From contig BDSL01000204.1 in the NCBI GenBank assembly GCA_003116995.1, forward strand, positions 1-64,000: a stretch of 64,000 bases of DNA, written 5' to 3'. This DNA comes from Yamagishiella unicocca. Lineage: Eukaryota > Chlorophyta > Chlorophyceae > Chlamydomonadales > Volvocaceae. A program made the position numbers and the translations under genes. Positions 38,501-50,849 of the stretch are shown here, one piece after another (positions within the stretch are counted from its first letter, which is position 1; every line of letters begins with the position of its first letter). The notes beneath the pieces are model-generated. The model made no database searches. It saw only the letters and a list, made by a program, of their open reading frames with translations, and was not told the DNA's origin.

Positions 38501-41500
38501 GGTGCAACACGGCTTCCATTCGTGTCTCCATATTCCACCGTCAGAAGCAACAGAAGATGTTGCGATGGTAGCATCCTTGCCCATTCGTCCCGCGCAGTAT
38601 GTTCCAGTGATCGTACCATCCAACGATCCATCTCATATTCTCGATGGTACAACAAAGGTTCCAGTCATCTCTCCAACAGCTCCTCCATCTGATAGGCCCG
38701 ATGATGCAACACGATTCCAACAACAAGAGTTCCAGTCATCTCCCCAACAGTTCCTCCATCTGATAGGCCCGATGGTGCAACACGGCTTCCATTCGTGTCC
38801 CCTCTAATTCCACCGTCAGAAGCAATAGAAGATGTTGCGATGGTAGCATCCTTGCCCATTCGACCCGCGCAGTATGTTCCAGTGATCGTACCATCCAACG
38901 ATCCATCTCATAGTCTCGATGGTACAACAAAGGTTCCAGTCATCTCTCCAACAGTTCCTCCATCTGATAGGCCCGATGATGCAACACGAGTTCCAACAAC
39001 AAGAGTTCCAGTCATCTCCCCAACAGTTCCTCCATCTGATAGGCCCGATGATGCAACACGGCTTCCATTCGTGTCCCCATATTCCACCGTCAGAAGCAAA
39101 GAAGATGTTGCGATGTAGCATCCTTGCCCATTCGACCCGCGCAGTATGTTCCAGTGATCGTACCATCCAAGATCCATCTAATAGTCTCGATGGTACAACA
39201 AAGGTTCCAGTCATCTCTCCAAAGCTCCTCCACTATAGGCCCGATGATAACAAGTTCCAACAACAAGAGTTCCAATCATCTCCCCAACAGTTCCTCCATC
39301 TGATAGGCCCGATGGTGCAACACGGCTTCCATTCGTGTCTCCCATACTTCCACCGTCAGAAGCAACAGAAGATGTTGCGATGGTAGCATCCTTGCCCATT
39401 CGTCCCGCGCAGTATGTTCCAGTGATCGTACCATCCAACGATCCATCTAATAGTCTCGATGGTACAACAAAGGTTCCAGTCATCTCTCCAACAGCTCCTC
39501 CATCTGATAGGCCCGATGATGCAACACGTTCCAACAACAAGAGTTCCATCATCTCCCCAACAGTTCCTCCATCTGATAGGCCCGATGGTGCAACACGGCT
39601 TCCATTCGTGTCCCCTCCCCCGCAAAGACGAAGCATCCGCCCTTCGCCCGCAGTATTCCATGTCACCATCCCTCCATCCATTCCAGTCATCTCTCCCCCT
39701 CCATCTGATAGGCCCGATGATGCAACACGATTCCAACAACAAGAGTTCCAGTCATCTCCCCAACAGTTCCTCCATCTGATAGGCCCGATGGTGCAACACG
39801 GCTTCCATTCGTGTCTCCCATACTTCCACCGTCAGAAGCAACAGAAGATGTTGCGTGGTAGCATCCTTGCCCGTTCGACCCGCGCAGTATGTTCCAGTGA
39901 TCGTACCATCCAACGATCCATCTCATAGTCTCGATGGTACAACAAAGGTTCCAGTCATCTCTCCAACAGTTCCTCCATCTGATAGGCCCGATGATGCAAC
40001 ACGAGTTCCAACAACAAGAGTTCCAGTCATCTCTCCAACAGTTCCTCCATCTGATAGGCCCGATGATGCAACACGAGTTCCAACAACAAGAGTTCCAGTC
40101 ATCTCCCCAACAGTTCCTCCATCTGATAGGCCCGATGGTGCAACACGGCTTCCATTCGTGTCTCCCATACTTCCACCGTCAGAAGCAACAGAAGATGTTG
40201 CGGTGGTAGCATCCTTGCCCGTTCGACCCGCGCAGTATATTCCAGTGATCGTACCATCCAACGATCCATCTCATAGTCTCGATGGTACAACAAAGGTTCC
40301 AGTCATCTCTCCAACAGTTCCTCCATGTGATAGGCCCGATGATGCAACACGAGTTCCAACAACAAGAGTTCCAATCATCTCCCCAACAGTTCCTCCATCT
40401 GATAGGCCCGATGGTGCAACACGGCTTCCATTCGTGTCTCCCATACTTCCACCGTCAGAAGCAACAGAAGATGTTGCGGTGGTAGCATCCTTGCCCGTTC
40501 GACCCGCGCAGTATGTTCCAGTGATCGTACCATCCAACGATCCATCTAATATTCTCGATGGTACAACAAAGGTTCCAGTCATCTCTCCAACAGCTCCTCC
40601 ATCTGATAGGCCCGATGATGCCACACGAGTTTCAACAACAAGAGTTCCAGTCATCTCTCCAACAGCTCCTCCATCTGATAGACCCTATGATGCAACACGA
40701 CTTCCAACAACAAGAGTTCCAGTCATCTCTCCAACAGTTCCTCCATCTGATAGGCCCAATGACGCAACAAGAGTTTCAACAACAAGAGTTCCGATCATCT
40801 CTCCAACAGTTCCTCCCTCTGATACGCCCGATGGTGCAACACGGCTTCCATTCGTGTCCCCTCTAATTCCACCGTCAGAAGCAATAGAAGATGTTGCGAT
40901 GGTATCATCCTTGCCCATTCGACCCGCGCAGTATGTTCCAGTGATCGTACCATCCAACGATCCATCTAATATTCTCGATGGTACAACAAAGGTTCCAGTG
41001 ATCTCTCCAATAGCTCCTCCATCTGATAGGCCCAATGACGCAACAAGAGTTCTAACAACAAGAGTTCCGATCATCTCTCCAACAGTTCCTCCCTCTGATA
41101 CGCCCGATGAAGTAACACGACTTCCAATATCGCACCTACATTTTCGCCATCGGAAGTGACAGAAGATGTTGCGATGGTATCATCCTTGCCCATTCGACCC
41201 GCGCAGTATGTTCCAGTGATCGTACCATCCAACTATCCATCTAATATTCTCGATGGTACAACAAAGGTTCCAGTCATCTCTCCAATAACTCCTCCATCTG
41301 ATAGGCCCAATGACGAAACAAGAGTTCCAACAACAAGAGTTCCAATGATCTCTCCAACAGTTCCTCCATCTGATACGCCCGATGAAGTAACACGACTTCC
41401 ATTGTGTCTCCAATAATTCCACCATCCGAAGCAACAGAAGATGTTGCGATGGTAGCATCCTTGCCCATTCGACCCACGCAGTATGTTCCAGTGATTGTAC

Positions 41501-44500
41501 CATCCAATGATCCATCTAATAGTCTCGATGGTACAACAAAGGTTCCAGTCATCTCTCCAATAACTCCTCCATCTGATAGGCCCAATGACGAAACAAGAGT
41601 TCCAACAACAAGAGTTCCAATGATCTCTCCAACAGTTCCTCCATCTGATACGCCCGATGAAGTAACACGACTTCCATTTGTGTCTCCAATAATTCCACCA
41701 TCCGAAGCAACAGAAGATGTTGCGATGGTAGCATCCTTGCCCATTCGACCCACTCAGTATGTTCCAGTGATTGTACCATCCAATGATCCATCTAATAGTC
41801 TCGATGGTACAACAAAGGTTCCAGTCATCTCTCCAACAGTTCCTCCATCTGATAGGCCCAACAATGATGCCACACGAGTTCCAACAACAAAGGTTCCAAT
41901 CATCTCCCCAACAGTTCCTCCATCTGATAGGCCCGATGATGCAACACGACTTCCAACAACAGGAGTTCCAATTATCTCCCCAACAGTTCCTCCATCTGAT
42001 AGGCCCGATGGTGCAACACGGCTTCCATTCGTGTCTCCTATACTTCCACCGTCAGAAGCAATAGAAGATGTTGCGATGGTAGCATCCTTGCCCATTCGAC
42101 CCGCGCAGTATGTTCCAGTGATCGTACCATCCAATGATCCATCTAATAGTCTCGATGGTACAACAAAGGTTCCAGTCATCTCTCCAACAGTTCCTCCATC
42201 TGATAGGCCCAATGATGAAACACGAGTTCCAACAACAAGAATTCCAATCATCTCTCCAACAGGTCCTCCATCTGATAGGCCCAATGATGCAACACTACTT
42301 CCATTAGTGTCTCCCATAATTCCACCGTCAGAAGCAATAGAAGATGTTGCGATGGTAGCATCCTTGCCCATTCGACCCGCGCAGTATGTTCCAGTGATCG
42401 TACCATCCAATGATCCATCTAATAGTCTCGATGGTACAACAAAGGTTCCAGTCATCTCTCCAACAGTTCCTCCATCTGATAGGCCCGATGATGCAACAAG
42501 AGTTTCAACAACAAGAGTTCCAATTATCTCCCCAACAGTTCCTCCATCTGATAGGCCCAATGATGCAACAAGAGTTCCAACAACAAGAGTTCCAATCATC
42601 ACTCCAACAATTCCTCCATCTGATAGGCTCAATGATGCAACAAGAGTTCCAACAATAAGAGTTCCAATCATCTCCCCAACAGTTCCTCCATCTGATAGGC
42701 CCGATGAAGTAACACTACTTCCATTCGTGTCTCCCATAATTCCACCGTCAGAAGCAATAGAAGATGTTGCGATGGTAGCATCCTTGCCCATTCGACCCGC
42801 GCAGTATGTTCCAATGATCGTACCATCCAACGATCCATCTAATAGTCTCGATGGTACAACAAAGGTTCCAATCATCACTCCAACAATTCCTCCATCTGAT
42901 AGGCCCAATGATGCAACAAGAGTTCCAACAATAAGAATTCCAATCATCTCCCCAACAGTTCCTCCATCTGATAGGCCCGATGATGCAACACGGCTTCCAT
43001 TCGTGTCTCCTATACTTCCACCGTCAGAAGCAACAGAAGATGTTGCTATGGTAGCATCCTTGCCCATTCGACCCGCGCAGTATGTTCCAGTGATCGTACC
43101 ATTCAATGATCCATCTAATAGTCTGGATGGTACAACAAATGTTCCAGTCATCTCTCCAACAGTTCCTCCATCTGATAGGCCCGATGATGCCACACGAGTT
43201 TCAACAACAAGAGTTCCAATCATCTCCCCAACAGTTCCTCCATCTGATAGGCCCAATGATGCAACAAGAGTTCCAACAACAAGAGTTCCAATCATCACTC
43301 CAACAATTCCTCCATCTGATAGGCCCAATGATGCAACACGAGTTCCAACAATAAGAGTTCCAATCATCTCCCCGACAGTTCCTCCATCTGATAGGCCCGA
43401 TGAAGTAACACTACTTCCATTCGTGTCTCCCATACTTCCACCGTCAGAAGCAATAGAAGATGTTGCGATGGTAGCATCCATGCCCATTCGACCCGCGCAG
43501 TATGTTCCAGTGATCGTACCATCCAATGATCCATCTAATAGTCTCGATGGTACAACAAAGGTTCCAGTCATCTCTCCAACAGTTCCTCCATCTGATAGGC
43601 CCGATGAAGTAACAAGTCTTCCAACAACAAGAGTTCCAATGATCTCTCCAACAGTTCCTCCATCTGATAGGCCCAATGATGCAACACGAGTTCCAACAAC
43701 AAGAGTTCCAATGATATCTCCAACAGTTCCTCCATCTGATAGGCCCGATGATGCAACAAGAGTTCCAACAACAAGGCTTCCAGTCATCTCTCCAACATCT
43801 CCTCCATCTGATGATCCCTATGTAGTAACACAACTTCCAATAATCTCACCTACATTTTCGCCATCGGAAGCGACAGAAGATGTTGCGATGGTATCATCCT
43901 TGCCCATTCGACCCGCGCAGTATGTTCCAGTGATCGTACCATCCAATGATCCATCTAATAGTCTCGATGGTACAACAAAGGTTCCAGTCATCTCCCCAAC
44001 AGTTCCTCCATCTGATAGGCCCAATGATGCAACAAGAGTTCCAACAACCAGAGTTCCAATCATCTCTCCAACAGTTCCTCCATCTGATAGGCCCAATGAT
44101 GCCACACGAGTTCCAACAACAAAGGTTCCAGTCATCTCTCCAACATTTCCTCCATCTGATAGGCCCGATGATGCAACACGACTTCCAACAACAGGAGTTC
44201 CAATTATCTCCCCAACAGTTCCTCCATCTGATAGGCCCGATGAAGTAACACTACTTCCATTCGTGTCTCCCATACTTCCACCGTCAGAAGCAATAGAAGA
44301 TGTTGCGGTGGTAGCATCCTTGCCCATTCGACCCGCGCAGTATGTTCCAGTGATCGTACCATCCAATGATCCATCTAATATTCTCGATGGTACAACAAAG
44401 GTTCCAGTCATCTCTCCAATAGCTCCTCCATCTGATAGGCCCGATGATGCAACACGAGTTCCAACAACAAGAGTTCCAATGATCTCTCCAACAGTTCCTC

Positions 44501-47500
44501 CATCTGATAGGCCCAATGATGCAACAAGAGTTCCAACAACAAGAGTTCCAATCATCTCCCCAACAGTTCCTCCCTCTGATAGGCCCAATGATGCAACAAG
44601 AGTTCCAACAACAAGAGTTCCAATCATCTCCCCAACAGTTCCTCCCTCTGATAGGCCCAATGGTGCCACACGAGTTCCAACAACAAGAATTCCAATCATT
44701 TCCCCAACAGTTCCTCCATCTGATAGGCCCGATGAAGTAACACTACTTCCATTCGTGTCTCCAATAATTCCACCGTCAGAAGCAATAGAAGATGTTGCGG
44801 TGGTAGCATCCTTGCCCATTCGACCCGCGCAGTATGTTCCAGTGATCGTACCATCCAATGATCCATCTAATAGTCTCGATGGTACAACAAAGGTTCCAGT
44901 CATCTCTCCAATAGATCCTCCATCTGATAGGCCCAATGATGCAACACGAGTTCCAACAACAAGAGTTCCAATGATCTCTCCAACAGTTCCCCCATCTGAT
45001 AGGCCCAATGGTGCAACAAGAGTTCCAATCATCTCCCCAACAGTTCCTCCGTCTGATAGGCCCGATGATGCAACAAGAGTTCCAACAACAAGGCTTCCAG
45101 TCATCTCTCCAACATCTCCTCCATCTGATGATCCCTATGTAGTAACACAACTTCCAATAATCTCACCTACATTTTCGCCATCGGAAGCGATAGAAGATGT
45201 CGCAGTGGTGTCATCTTTACCAATAGGACACCACACACATTATGTTCCAGTCATCATACCATTCAATCATCCATCTGATATTCCTGATGAAGCAACAAGA
45301 CTACCCATCATTTCTCCTATAATTTCCCCGGTGGTGTCATCCAATCCCATTGCACAAGAACAGCAATTACCAATTGTCCACCCCGTTGTTCCACCGTCAA
45401 TTCCAACAGGTCCTCAAATTCAAGTGCCAGTGGTGGCACCAATTGTACCACCAGTATCTTCGATAGGGACTCATCTTCAAGCGCCAGTGGTGACACCAAT
45501 TGTAACACCATCTGACTCTATTGAAGATATCGCAGTTGTTACATCCGTGCCTGTTGGACCAGTACAGCAATTACCAATTGTCCATCCCATTGCGTCACCA
45601 TCATCTACAACAGGGCTTCAACTTCAAACGCCAGTGGTGACACCAGTTGTAACACCAGTATCTTCGATAGGGAGTCATCTTCAAGCGCCAGTGGTGACAC
45701 CAATTGTAACACCATCTGACTCTATTGAAGATATCGCAGTTGTTACATCCGTGCCTGTTAGACCAATACAGCAATTACCAATTGTCCATCCCATTGCGTC
45801 ACCATCATCTACAACAGGGCTTCAACTTCAAACGCCAGTGGTGACACCAATTGTACCACCAGTATTATCCTTGGTAGGGACTCAACTCCAAGTGCCAGTA
45901 GTAACACCAATTGTACACAGTTTACTACTCACTTGGATTGATCCCTACCAGGATAATCGGTGTACAATTGGCCAATACAGCAATTACCAATTGTCCATCC
46001 CATTGCGTCACCATCATCTACAACAGGGCTTCAACTTCAAACGCCAGTGGTGACACCAATTGTACCACCAGTATTATCCTTGGTAGGGACTCAACTCCAA
46101 GTGCCAGTAGTAACACCAATTGTACCACCAGTATTATCTTTGGTAGGGACTCAACTCCAAACGCCAGTGGTGACACCAATTGTATCACCATCCGACTCTA
46201 CTGAAGATATCGCAGTTGTTACATCCGTGCCTGTTGGACCAATACAGCAATTACCAATCATCCATCCCATTGTTCCACCATCGTCTGCGACAGGACTTCA
46301 ACTCCAAACGCCAGTGGTGACACCAATTGTACCACCAGTATTATCCTTGGTAGGGAGTCAACTCCAAGCACCATTGGTGACACCAATTGTACCACCATCC
46401 GACTCTACTGAAGATATTGCGGTTGTCACATCCGGGACAATTGGACCAACACAGCAATTACCAATCATCCATCCCATTGTTCCACCATCGTCTGCGACAG
46501 GACTTCAACTCCAAACGCCAGTGGTGACACCAATTGTACCACCAGTATTATCTTTGGTAGGGACTCAACTCCAAGCGCCATTGGTGACACCAATTGTACC
46601 ACCATCCGACTCTACTGAAGATATTGCGATTGTTACATCCGGGACAATTGGACCAACACAGCAATTACCAATCATCCATCCCATTGTTCCACCATCGTCT
46701 GCGACAGGACTTCAACTCCAAACGCCAGTGGTGACACCAATTGTACCACCAGTATTATCCTTGGTAGGGACTCAACTCCAAACGCCAGTGGTGACACCAA
46801 TTGTATCACCATCTGACTCTATTGAAGATATTGCGGTTGTTACATCCGTGCCTATTGTACCAACACAACAATTACCAATCATCCATCCCATTGTTCCACC
46901 ATCGTCTGCGACAGGACTTCAACTCCAAGCTCCAGTGGTGACACCAATTATACCACCAGTATCATCTTTGGTAGGGACTCAACTCCAAGCGCCAGTGGTG
47001 ACACCAATTGTACCACCATCCGACTCTACTGAAGATATTGCGGTTGTTACATCCGTGCCTATTGTACCAACACAACAATTACCAATTGTCCATCCCATTG
47101 TGCCACCATCCTCTACGACAGGGTTTCAACTCCAAACGCCAGTGGTGACACCAATTGTACCACCATCTGACTCTATTGAAGATATTGCGGTGGTTACATC
47201 CGGGACAATTGGACCAACACAGCAATTACCAATCGTCCATCCCATTGTACCACCATCATCTGTGACAGGGCCTCAACTCCAAGCACCAGTGGTGACACCA
47301 ATTGTACCACCATCTGACTCTATTAGATCAACGCACCAATTACCGATTATATCACCCGTGGTTCCGCCATCAGCAATAGGGCCTCAAATTCAAGCTCCCG
47401 TGGTGACACCATACATGTCACCATCCGACTCCATTGAAGATATTGCCCTTGTGACATCCGATCCTATTGAATCGCCTTCTATAATACTACCCGTAATTAT

Positions 47501-48401
47501 AGCACCCATTGACACTCCAGATGTACCTGAAATAAAAGTGCCGGTGCTAGTGCAAACTGATCCTGAAGTAAGAGACATTGTCTTACCCATCGTTATCGAT
47601 GATGACCCAGAACCAACCATCAAACCTACGACGGATAAAATCACTATACCAATCATCATTGATGAAATACCTGATGATATCATCCTTCCTATCGTCATTG
47701 ATGATGATGATAAGACATCAGACATCAAATTACCAATCGTCATTGATGATGATGATAAGACATCAGACATCATATTACCAATCCTCATTGATGATGATGA
47801 CAAGAAAACAGACATCATATTACCAATCGTCATTGATGATGATGATAAGAAAACAGACATCATATTACCAATCGTCATTGATGATGATGATAAGAAAACA
47901 GACATCATATTACCTGTAGTTACGCTAGATCCAATAATTGATAAGGATGATGGTGATCAGGATACGGATGAGTCTCAGAAACAGAATCGAACTCCAGATC
48001 CTCTTCCAATTCCATACCCACCGGATCTAGTTCCTCCAATCTTTCCAGGTCCAGTTCCTCCAGTCTTTCCAGATTCCAATCCCCCTGATAAATCTAAACT
48101 TCGTAAATACTATGTGGAACATATTGCAGGTGGACCAATCGGTGTGCATTGGATCGTCTATGCAGTGTTGATGGGAATCACTGGAACATACTTTGTCAGC
48201 AAATCACTTGGCTCAATGTTTAATAAAAGCATGCAACCGAATGAACAATACACTGACAGTATGAGTGGGTTGAAGGAAGAGCGACACCAAGAATCGTCTA
48301 GGAAGGTCTCAGTCACGAATTCACTCACGCACTACCACCGATGGTTTCCTGCTAAACCAGCTCTTGTCATTTTGTATACTTACATCATGCATAGTACGTG
48401 A
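35591..48401 (+). CDS. Giant Pro/Thr/Ser-rich repetitive membrane protein, several frame breaks
   Basis: Frames 35591-37711, 39855-41159, 41404-46053 and 45960-48401, plus short pieces between, share one repeat and form one locus of about 12.8 kb. The N terminus has membrane helices near residues 58-72, 90-110 and 182-200, then GQLN repeats. The body repeats a 24-residue unit (VPIISPTVPPSDRPDDATR plus VPTTR) inside a larger unit with EDVAMVASLPIRPAQYVPV and SNDPSNSLDGTTK. From about 45.3 kb the unit changes to TPIVPPVLSLVGTQLQ type. Acidic 15-residue repeats (IVIDDDDKKTDIILP) follow at 47655-47915. A final membrane helix (VHWIVYAVLMGITGTYFV) lies near the end. This is probably a long surface or filament protein. 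Frame losses at about 37711, 38.1-39.8 kb, 41.16-41.4 kb and 45.9 kb may be assembly errors in repeats. Confidence 0.75.
36228..36300. repeat. Short coding repeat (GQLN)
   Basis: Five copies of 'ggtcagctaaat' type encode Gly-Gln-Leu-Asn near the end of the N-terminal membrane part of the giant gene. Confidence 0.85.
36900..45240. repeat. Higher-order coding repeat array
   Basis: 72-bp units (VPTTRVPIISPTVPPSDRPNDATR type) occur in runs of one to five between copies of a longer unit with 'gaagatgttgcgatggtagcatcc'. Units are near-identical over several kb, so the array length is probably variable and hard to assemble. The segment 39610-39700 contains an out-of-place C-rich stretch with little resemblance to the repeat. 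Confidence 0.9.
45914..45969. other. Small inverted repeat-unit copy inside the giant gene
   Basis: Read backwards, this stretch matches the forward unit seen at about 45850-45905 (CCAATTGTACC..., TTGGTAGGGACTCAACTCCA) with scattered indels. It breaks the reading frame, and the array resumes correctly after it. Confidence 0.7.
47655..47915. repeat. 45-bp tandem repeat encoding an acidic motif
   Basis: About five units encode ILPIVIDDDDKKTDI-type sequence. The Asp-rich clusters could bind calcium, by analogy only. Confidence 0.88.
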
Positions 48402-48579
48402 GCTTGTGTGCATAATATGAATCGTTGAAATTCACAAATGAGTTGCTTGAAGGATTGGGTTGAATACGTGAAGAGATCTCCTTGAGCAGCGAAACTCAGA
48501 CCTCGCAGCGAAGAATAAAAGGTTACGAACAGTCATGGGCGGCCAGCTTCATTGATATTCTGTGCACAAGACGTACACC

Positions 48580-48942
48580 ATGAAGTGCTTCGTCACCGAT
48601 GCACACGCGATCCTGTCTCAGGGTTTCTCATTAGTTCCAACATCTCTGTACCGCAGCCGTCTGCAACCCAAAATAAAGTACGAACACCTAGGTCGTCTGC
48701 GGATTGCACTACTCGCTGGTACTCGCTGGTACTCGCTCGTACCCCTCAAAGACATGCCACTAGAGGCCTTCATCAGTGAAACAGAGCATAACAAGGCTTT
48801 GCCGTGTACCATCAACAAGAGTCAGGGCGAAGCCACGTCCAGAGATGCATCAGATTGGCCACCAAGCAGCCAGCGTATCATCCGAACCAAGGATGACCTA
48901 TATCGTGTACGCGTTTCGGTCGCTCGCCAAACGGGAGGATGA
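48580..48942 (+). CDS. Short unknown gene, possible helicase remnant
   Basis: The frame has 120 codons from the ATG at 48580 (MKCFVTDAH). Near residue 80 it has TINKSQGEA, which resembles the TxxKSQGxT block of Pif1/RecD-like SF1 helicases. About 20 residues later, LYRVRVSVAR loosely resembles the following LYVALSR block. No other helicase motif is present. It may be the tail of a decayed helicase or an unrelated small gene. A further 41-codon frame at 48985-49110 may belong to the same decayed locus. Confidence 0.3.
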   Translation: MKCFVTDAHAILSQGFSLVPTSLYRSRLQPKIKYEHLGRLRIALLAGTRWYSLVPLKDMPLEAFISETEHNKALPCTINKSQGEATSRDASDWPPSSQRIIRTKDDLYRVRVSVARQTGG

Positions 48943-49203
48943 GGAGATCTCTATAATACATCAACGAACATATGTACCATCAACATGACATTTGCGGAGT
49001 TGAAGTCTGACGCGATTGATCGCCATGACCCAGATGACAACATTGTTGACTCACCGTGCGGATCCATCATGAACACGATGCGACCACTATCATCACGCAC
49101 CGAACAGTAATACACCAAAATTGTAACGGCGTTGGATTATGTCTATTGCCTTGAGTCACTTGAATCCTGCCCCACCAGTGTAGATTCGTAATCGAGTACG
49201 GGT

Positions 49204-50151
49204 TTAATGAGCCGGTCTCGTTGCCTGCATATGAGCTGTCAACAGCACCTGAGCCAGCGCCACCTGACCCACATCCAGCGCCTGACCCAGCGACTGGAGC
49301 AGCGCCTGAGCCTGAGGCTGAGACAGGTTCGGCGACAGCGCCTGGAACAGCTTCAGAGCCAGAACCGTTGCTCGAGCCTGGGCCTTGGCCGGGGCCTTGG
49401 CCTGGATCTGAGATACAGCACGATATGAAGCAAGCGTCTGCGCCATCTCCTGAGCAAGCTTCTTGACCTGATCATCAAAATCAGCCTTAGACAGGGGCAG
49501 CATCTGAGCCTGGATCAGGGCCAGAGCCAAAGCCAGAGACAGCGCCAGCGCCCGAGCCTGAGACAGGGACGGAGCCACCGTCTGGAGAAGCTCCTCGAGC
49601 ACTATCGAAGCCTGCTGAGCCTGGACCTGAGCCAGCGCCCGAGACTCAGACCGGAGTTTTACCAGCTTCTGGACCTGCGCTCGAGCCTGAAGCTCAGATA
49701 GGACCATCGACCGACCCAGAGACTGTGCTTGAGCCCGGATATGATCGCGGACCAGAGCGCGGACATGATCCCGAGCCACAGAATATTCCTGAGCAGAACA
49801 TGAGACCTTGGCCTGATCCAGCGCCTGAGATCGAGCCAGATCCCTGAATTGAGCCAGTAAATGAGCCCGGTAGTGATCTTGGACCCGAGACTGAGCTTGA
49901 GTGTTCACAATCTGAATCAAGTCCATCGCCAGACTCCGAGCCCGATCCTCAACCGGACCCAAACGCAGAGTCTTATCAGAAACCACATCTTCAACCCTAA
50001 TTATCTCGTCGAATCCCAAATCCACAGCCAGAGCGTCTGCCCGAGTCTCAATCAGACGTGTAGCCCGATCCGCATACCGAGCTGCCTCATCGCATCCCGT
50101 GGCAATATAGTCATTAAGAATCTGATCGATCCGGGCCTCAGCCAGAGCCAT
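49204..50151 (-). CDS. Ala/Gln-rich helical protein
   Basis: The frame is intact for 315 residues. Almost the whole chain is Ala, Gln, Leu, Arg and Ser in helix-favouring order (QARALALSLALALAL, QAQALLQSLGQAL). Short Pro-free repeats of SQAQA/RALAQ type suggest a long coiled coil or helical rod. The DNA is made of imperfect hexamers around 'gcctga' and is clearly richer in G/C than most of the window. Only the first ~70 residues look like ordinary sequence. Function is unknown, and a structural filament or spacer is one option. Confidence 0.55.
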   Translation of the reverse strand: MALAEARIDQILNDYIATGCDEAARYADRATRLIETRADALAVDLGFDEIIRVEDVVSDKTLRLGPVEDRARSLAMDLIQIVNTQAQSRVQDHYRAHLLAQFRDLARSQALDQAKVSCSAQEYSVARDHVRALVRDHIRAQAQSLGRSMVLSELQARAQVQKLVKLRSESRALAQVQAQQASIVLEELLQTVAPSLSQARALALSLALALALIQAQMLPLSKADFDDQVKKLAQEMAQTLASYRAVSQIQAKAPAKAQARATVLALKLFQALSPNLSQPQAQALLQSLGQALDVGQVALAQVLLTAHMQATRPAH

Positions 50152-50159
50152 TCCGGAAT

Positions 50160-50365
50160 TCGTCCGGAGTTTTGATGACTTTAGACTTGACTCGACTTGA
50201 CTTTAGGCTTGACTTTAGACTTGACTTTAGACAAGATGTAAAAAAGAGGTATGGAATCAAATTTTATTAATGTCTATTAATGTCACCTTCTTAATGACTT
50301 GCATATACCGTACATTATGCAGTACACTGATACCGTACATTATGCAGTACACTGATACTCGCAAC
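50160..50365. repeat. Intergenic tandem repeats
   Basis: 'gactttagacttgact' units (50170-50230) and a duplicated 'accgtacattatgcagtacactgat' (50308-50357) are seen just before the MITE at 50366. Confidence 0.8.
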
Positions 50366-50446
50366 CAGCGTTGTGCCCGTAACAAGACACCCTTAAATCA
50401 CTTTGTAAAACAAACTTAAGGTTTAGTTAATACGGGCACAACGCTG
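50366..50446. mobile_element. Complete 81-bp MITE
   Basis: The ends CAGCGTTGTGCCCGTAA and TACGGGCACAACGCTG are inverted repeats. It is flanked on both sides by CTCGCAAC (50358-50365 and 50447-50454), an exact 8-bp duplication. Confidence 0.94.
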
Positions 50447-50649
50447 CTCGCAACACGGCATAATGTACGGATGATACCCTTGTCAAAACTTAAAACCCAC
50501 CATAATTGTGAGGGCTTTTGGATTTCGTTTTCGAGTCATTCGGGTCACTTGGGTCAATTGAGTCACTTCTTGAGCCTACGCCTGATGAGCCTGAACGCTG
50601 CCTGAACGGGAATCAAAACCTGATCCAGAACCGGAACCTCAGCAATTGG

Positions 50650-50749
50650 CAGCTTTGGCACCGTAATTGAATTACGCAGAAAATCGTGTAACCAGGAAAA
50701 CACAACTCTATGTCCTTTTTAGCGTAATGCAATTACGGTGCCAACGCTG
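50650..50749. mobile_element. Complete 100-bp MITE
   Basis: The ends CAGCTTTGGCACCGTAATTG and CAATTACGGTGCCAACGCTG match the family; one end base differs. It is flanked by GCAATTGG (50642-50649 and 50750-50757), an exact 8-bp duplication. It lies about 100 bases before the DEAH helicase start and could affect its promoter. Confidence 0.94.
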
Positions 50750-50849
50750 GCAATTGGTGACAATCGACGACAATCGATTACAAGAATTTCTAAAGAATAT
50801 CGAAAAACTATGCGTGTCCAGAATAAGACCAGTAATAACTTTAATAAAC

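Noticed and set aside
41754..45104. Long minus-strand reading frames (hundreds of codons) opposite the giant gene
   Set aside because: They are produced by the repeat unit, which lacks stops on the opposite strand. They have no unique ends or domains, while the plus strand has membrane helices and continues into unique sequence.
35395..48000. CRISPR-like regular repeats
   Set aside because: Units are tandem and coding, without variable spacers between fixed palindromic repeats.
50667..50849. Upstream start of the DEAH helicase inside the MITE
   Set aside because: The in-frame codons come from the transposon and a spacer. The ATG at 50850 begins a plausible basic tail.
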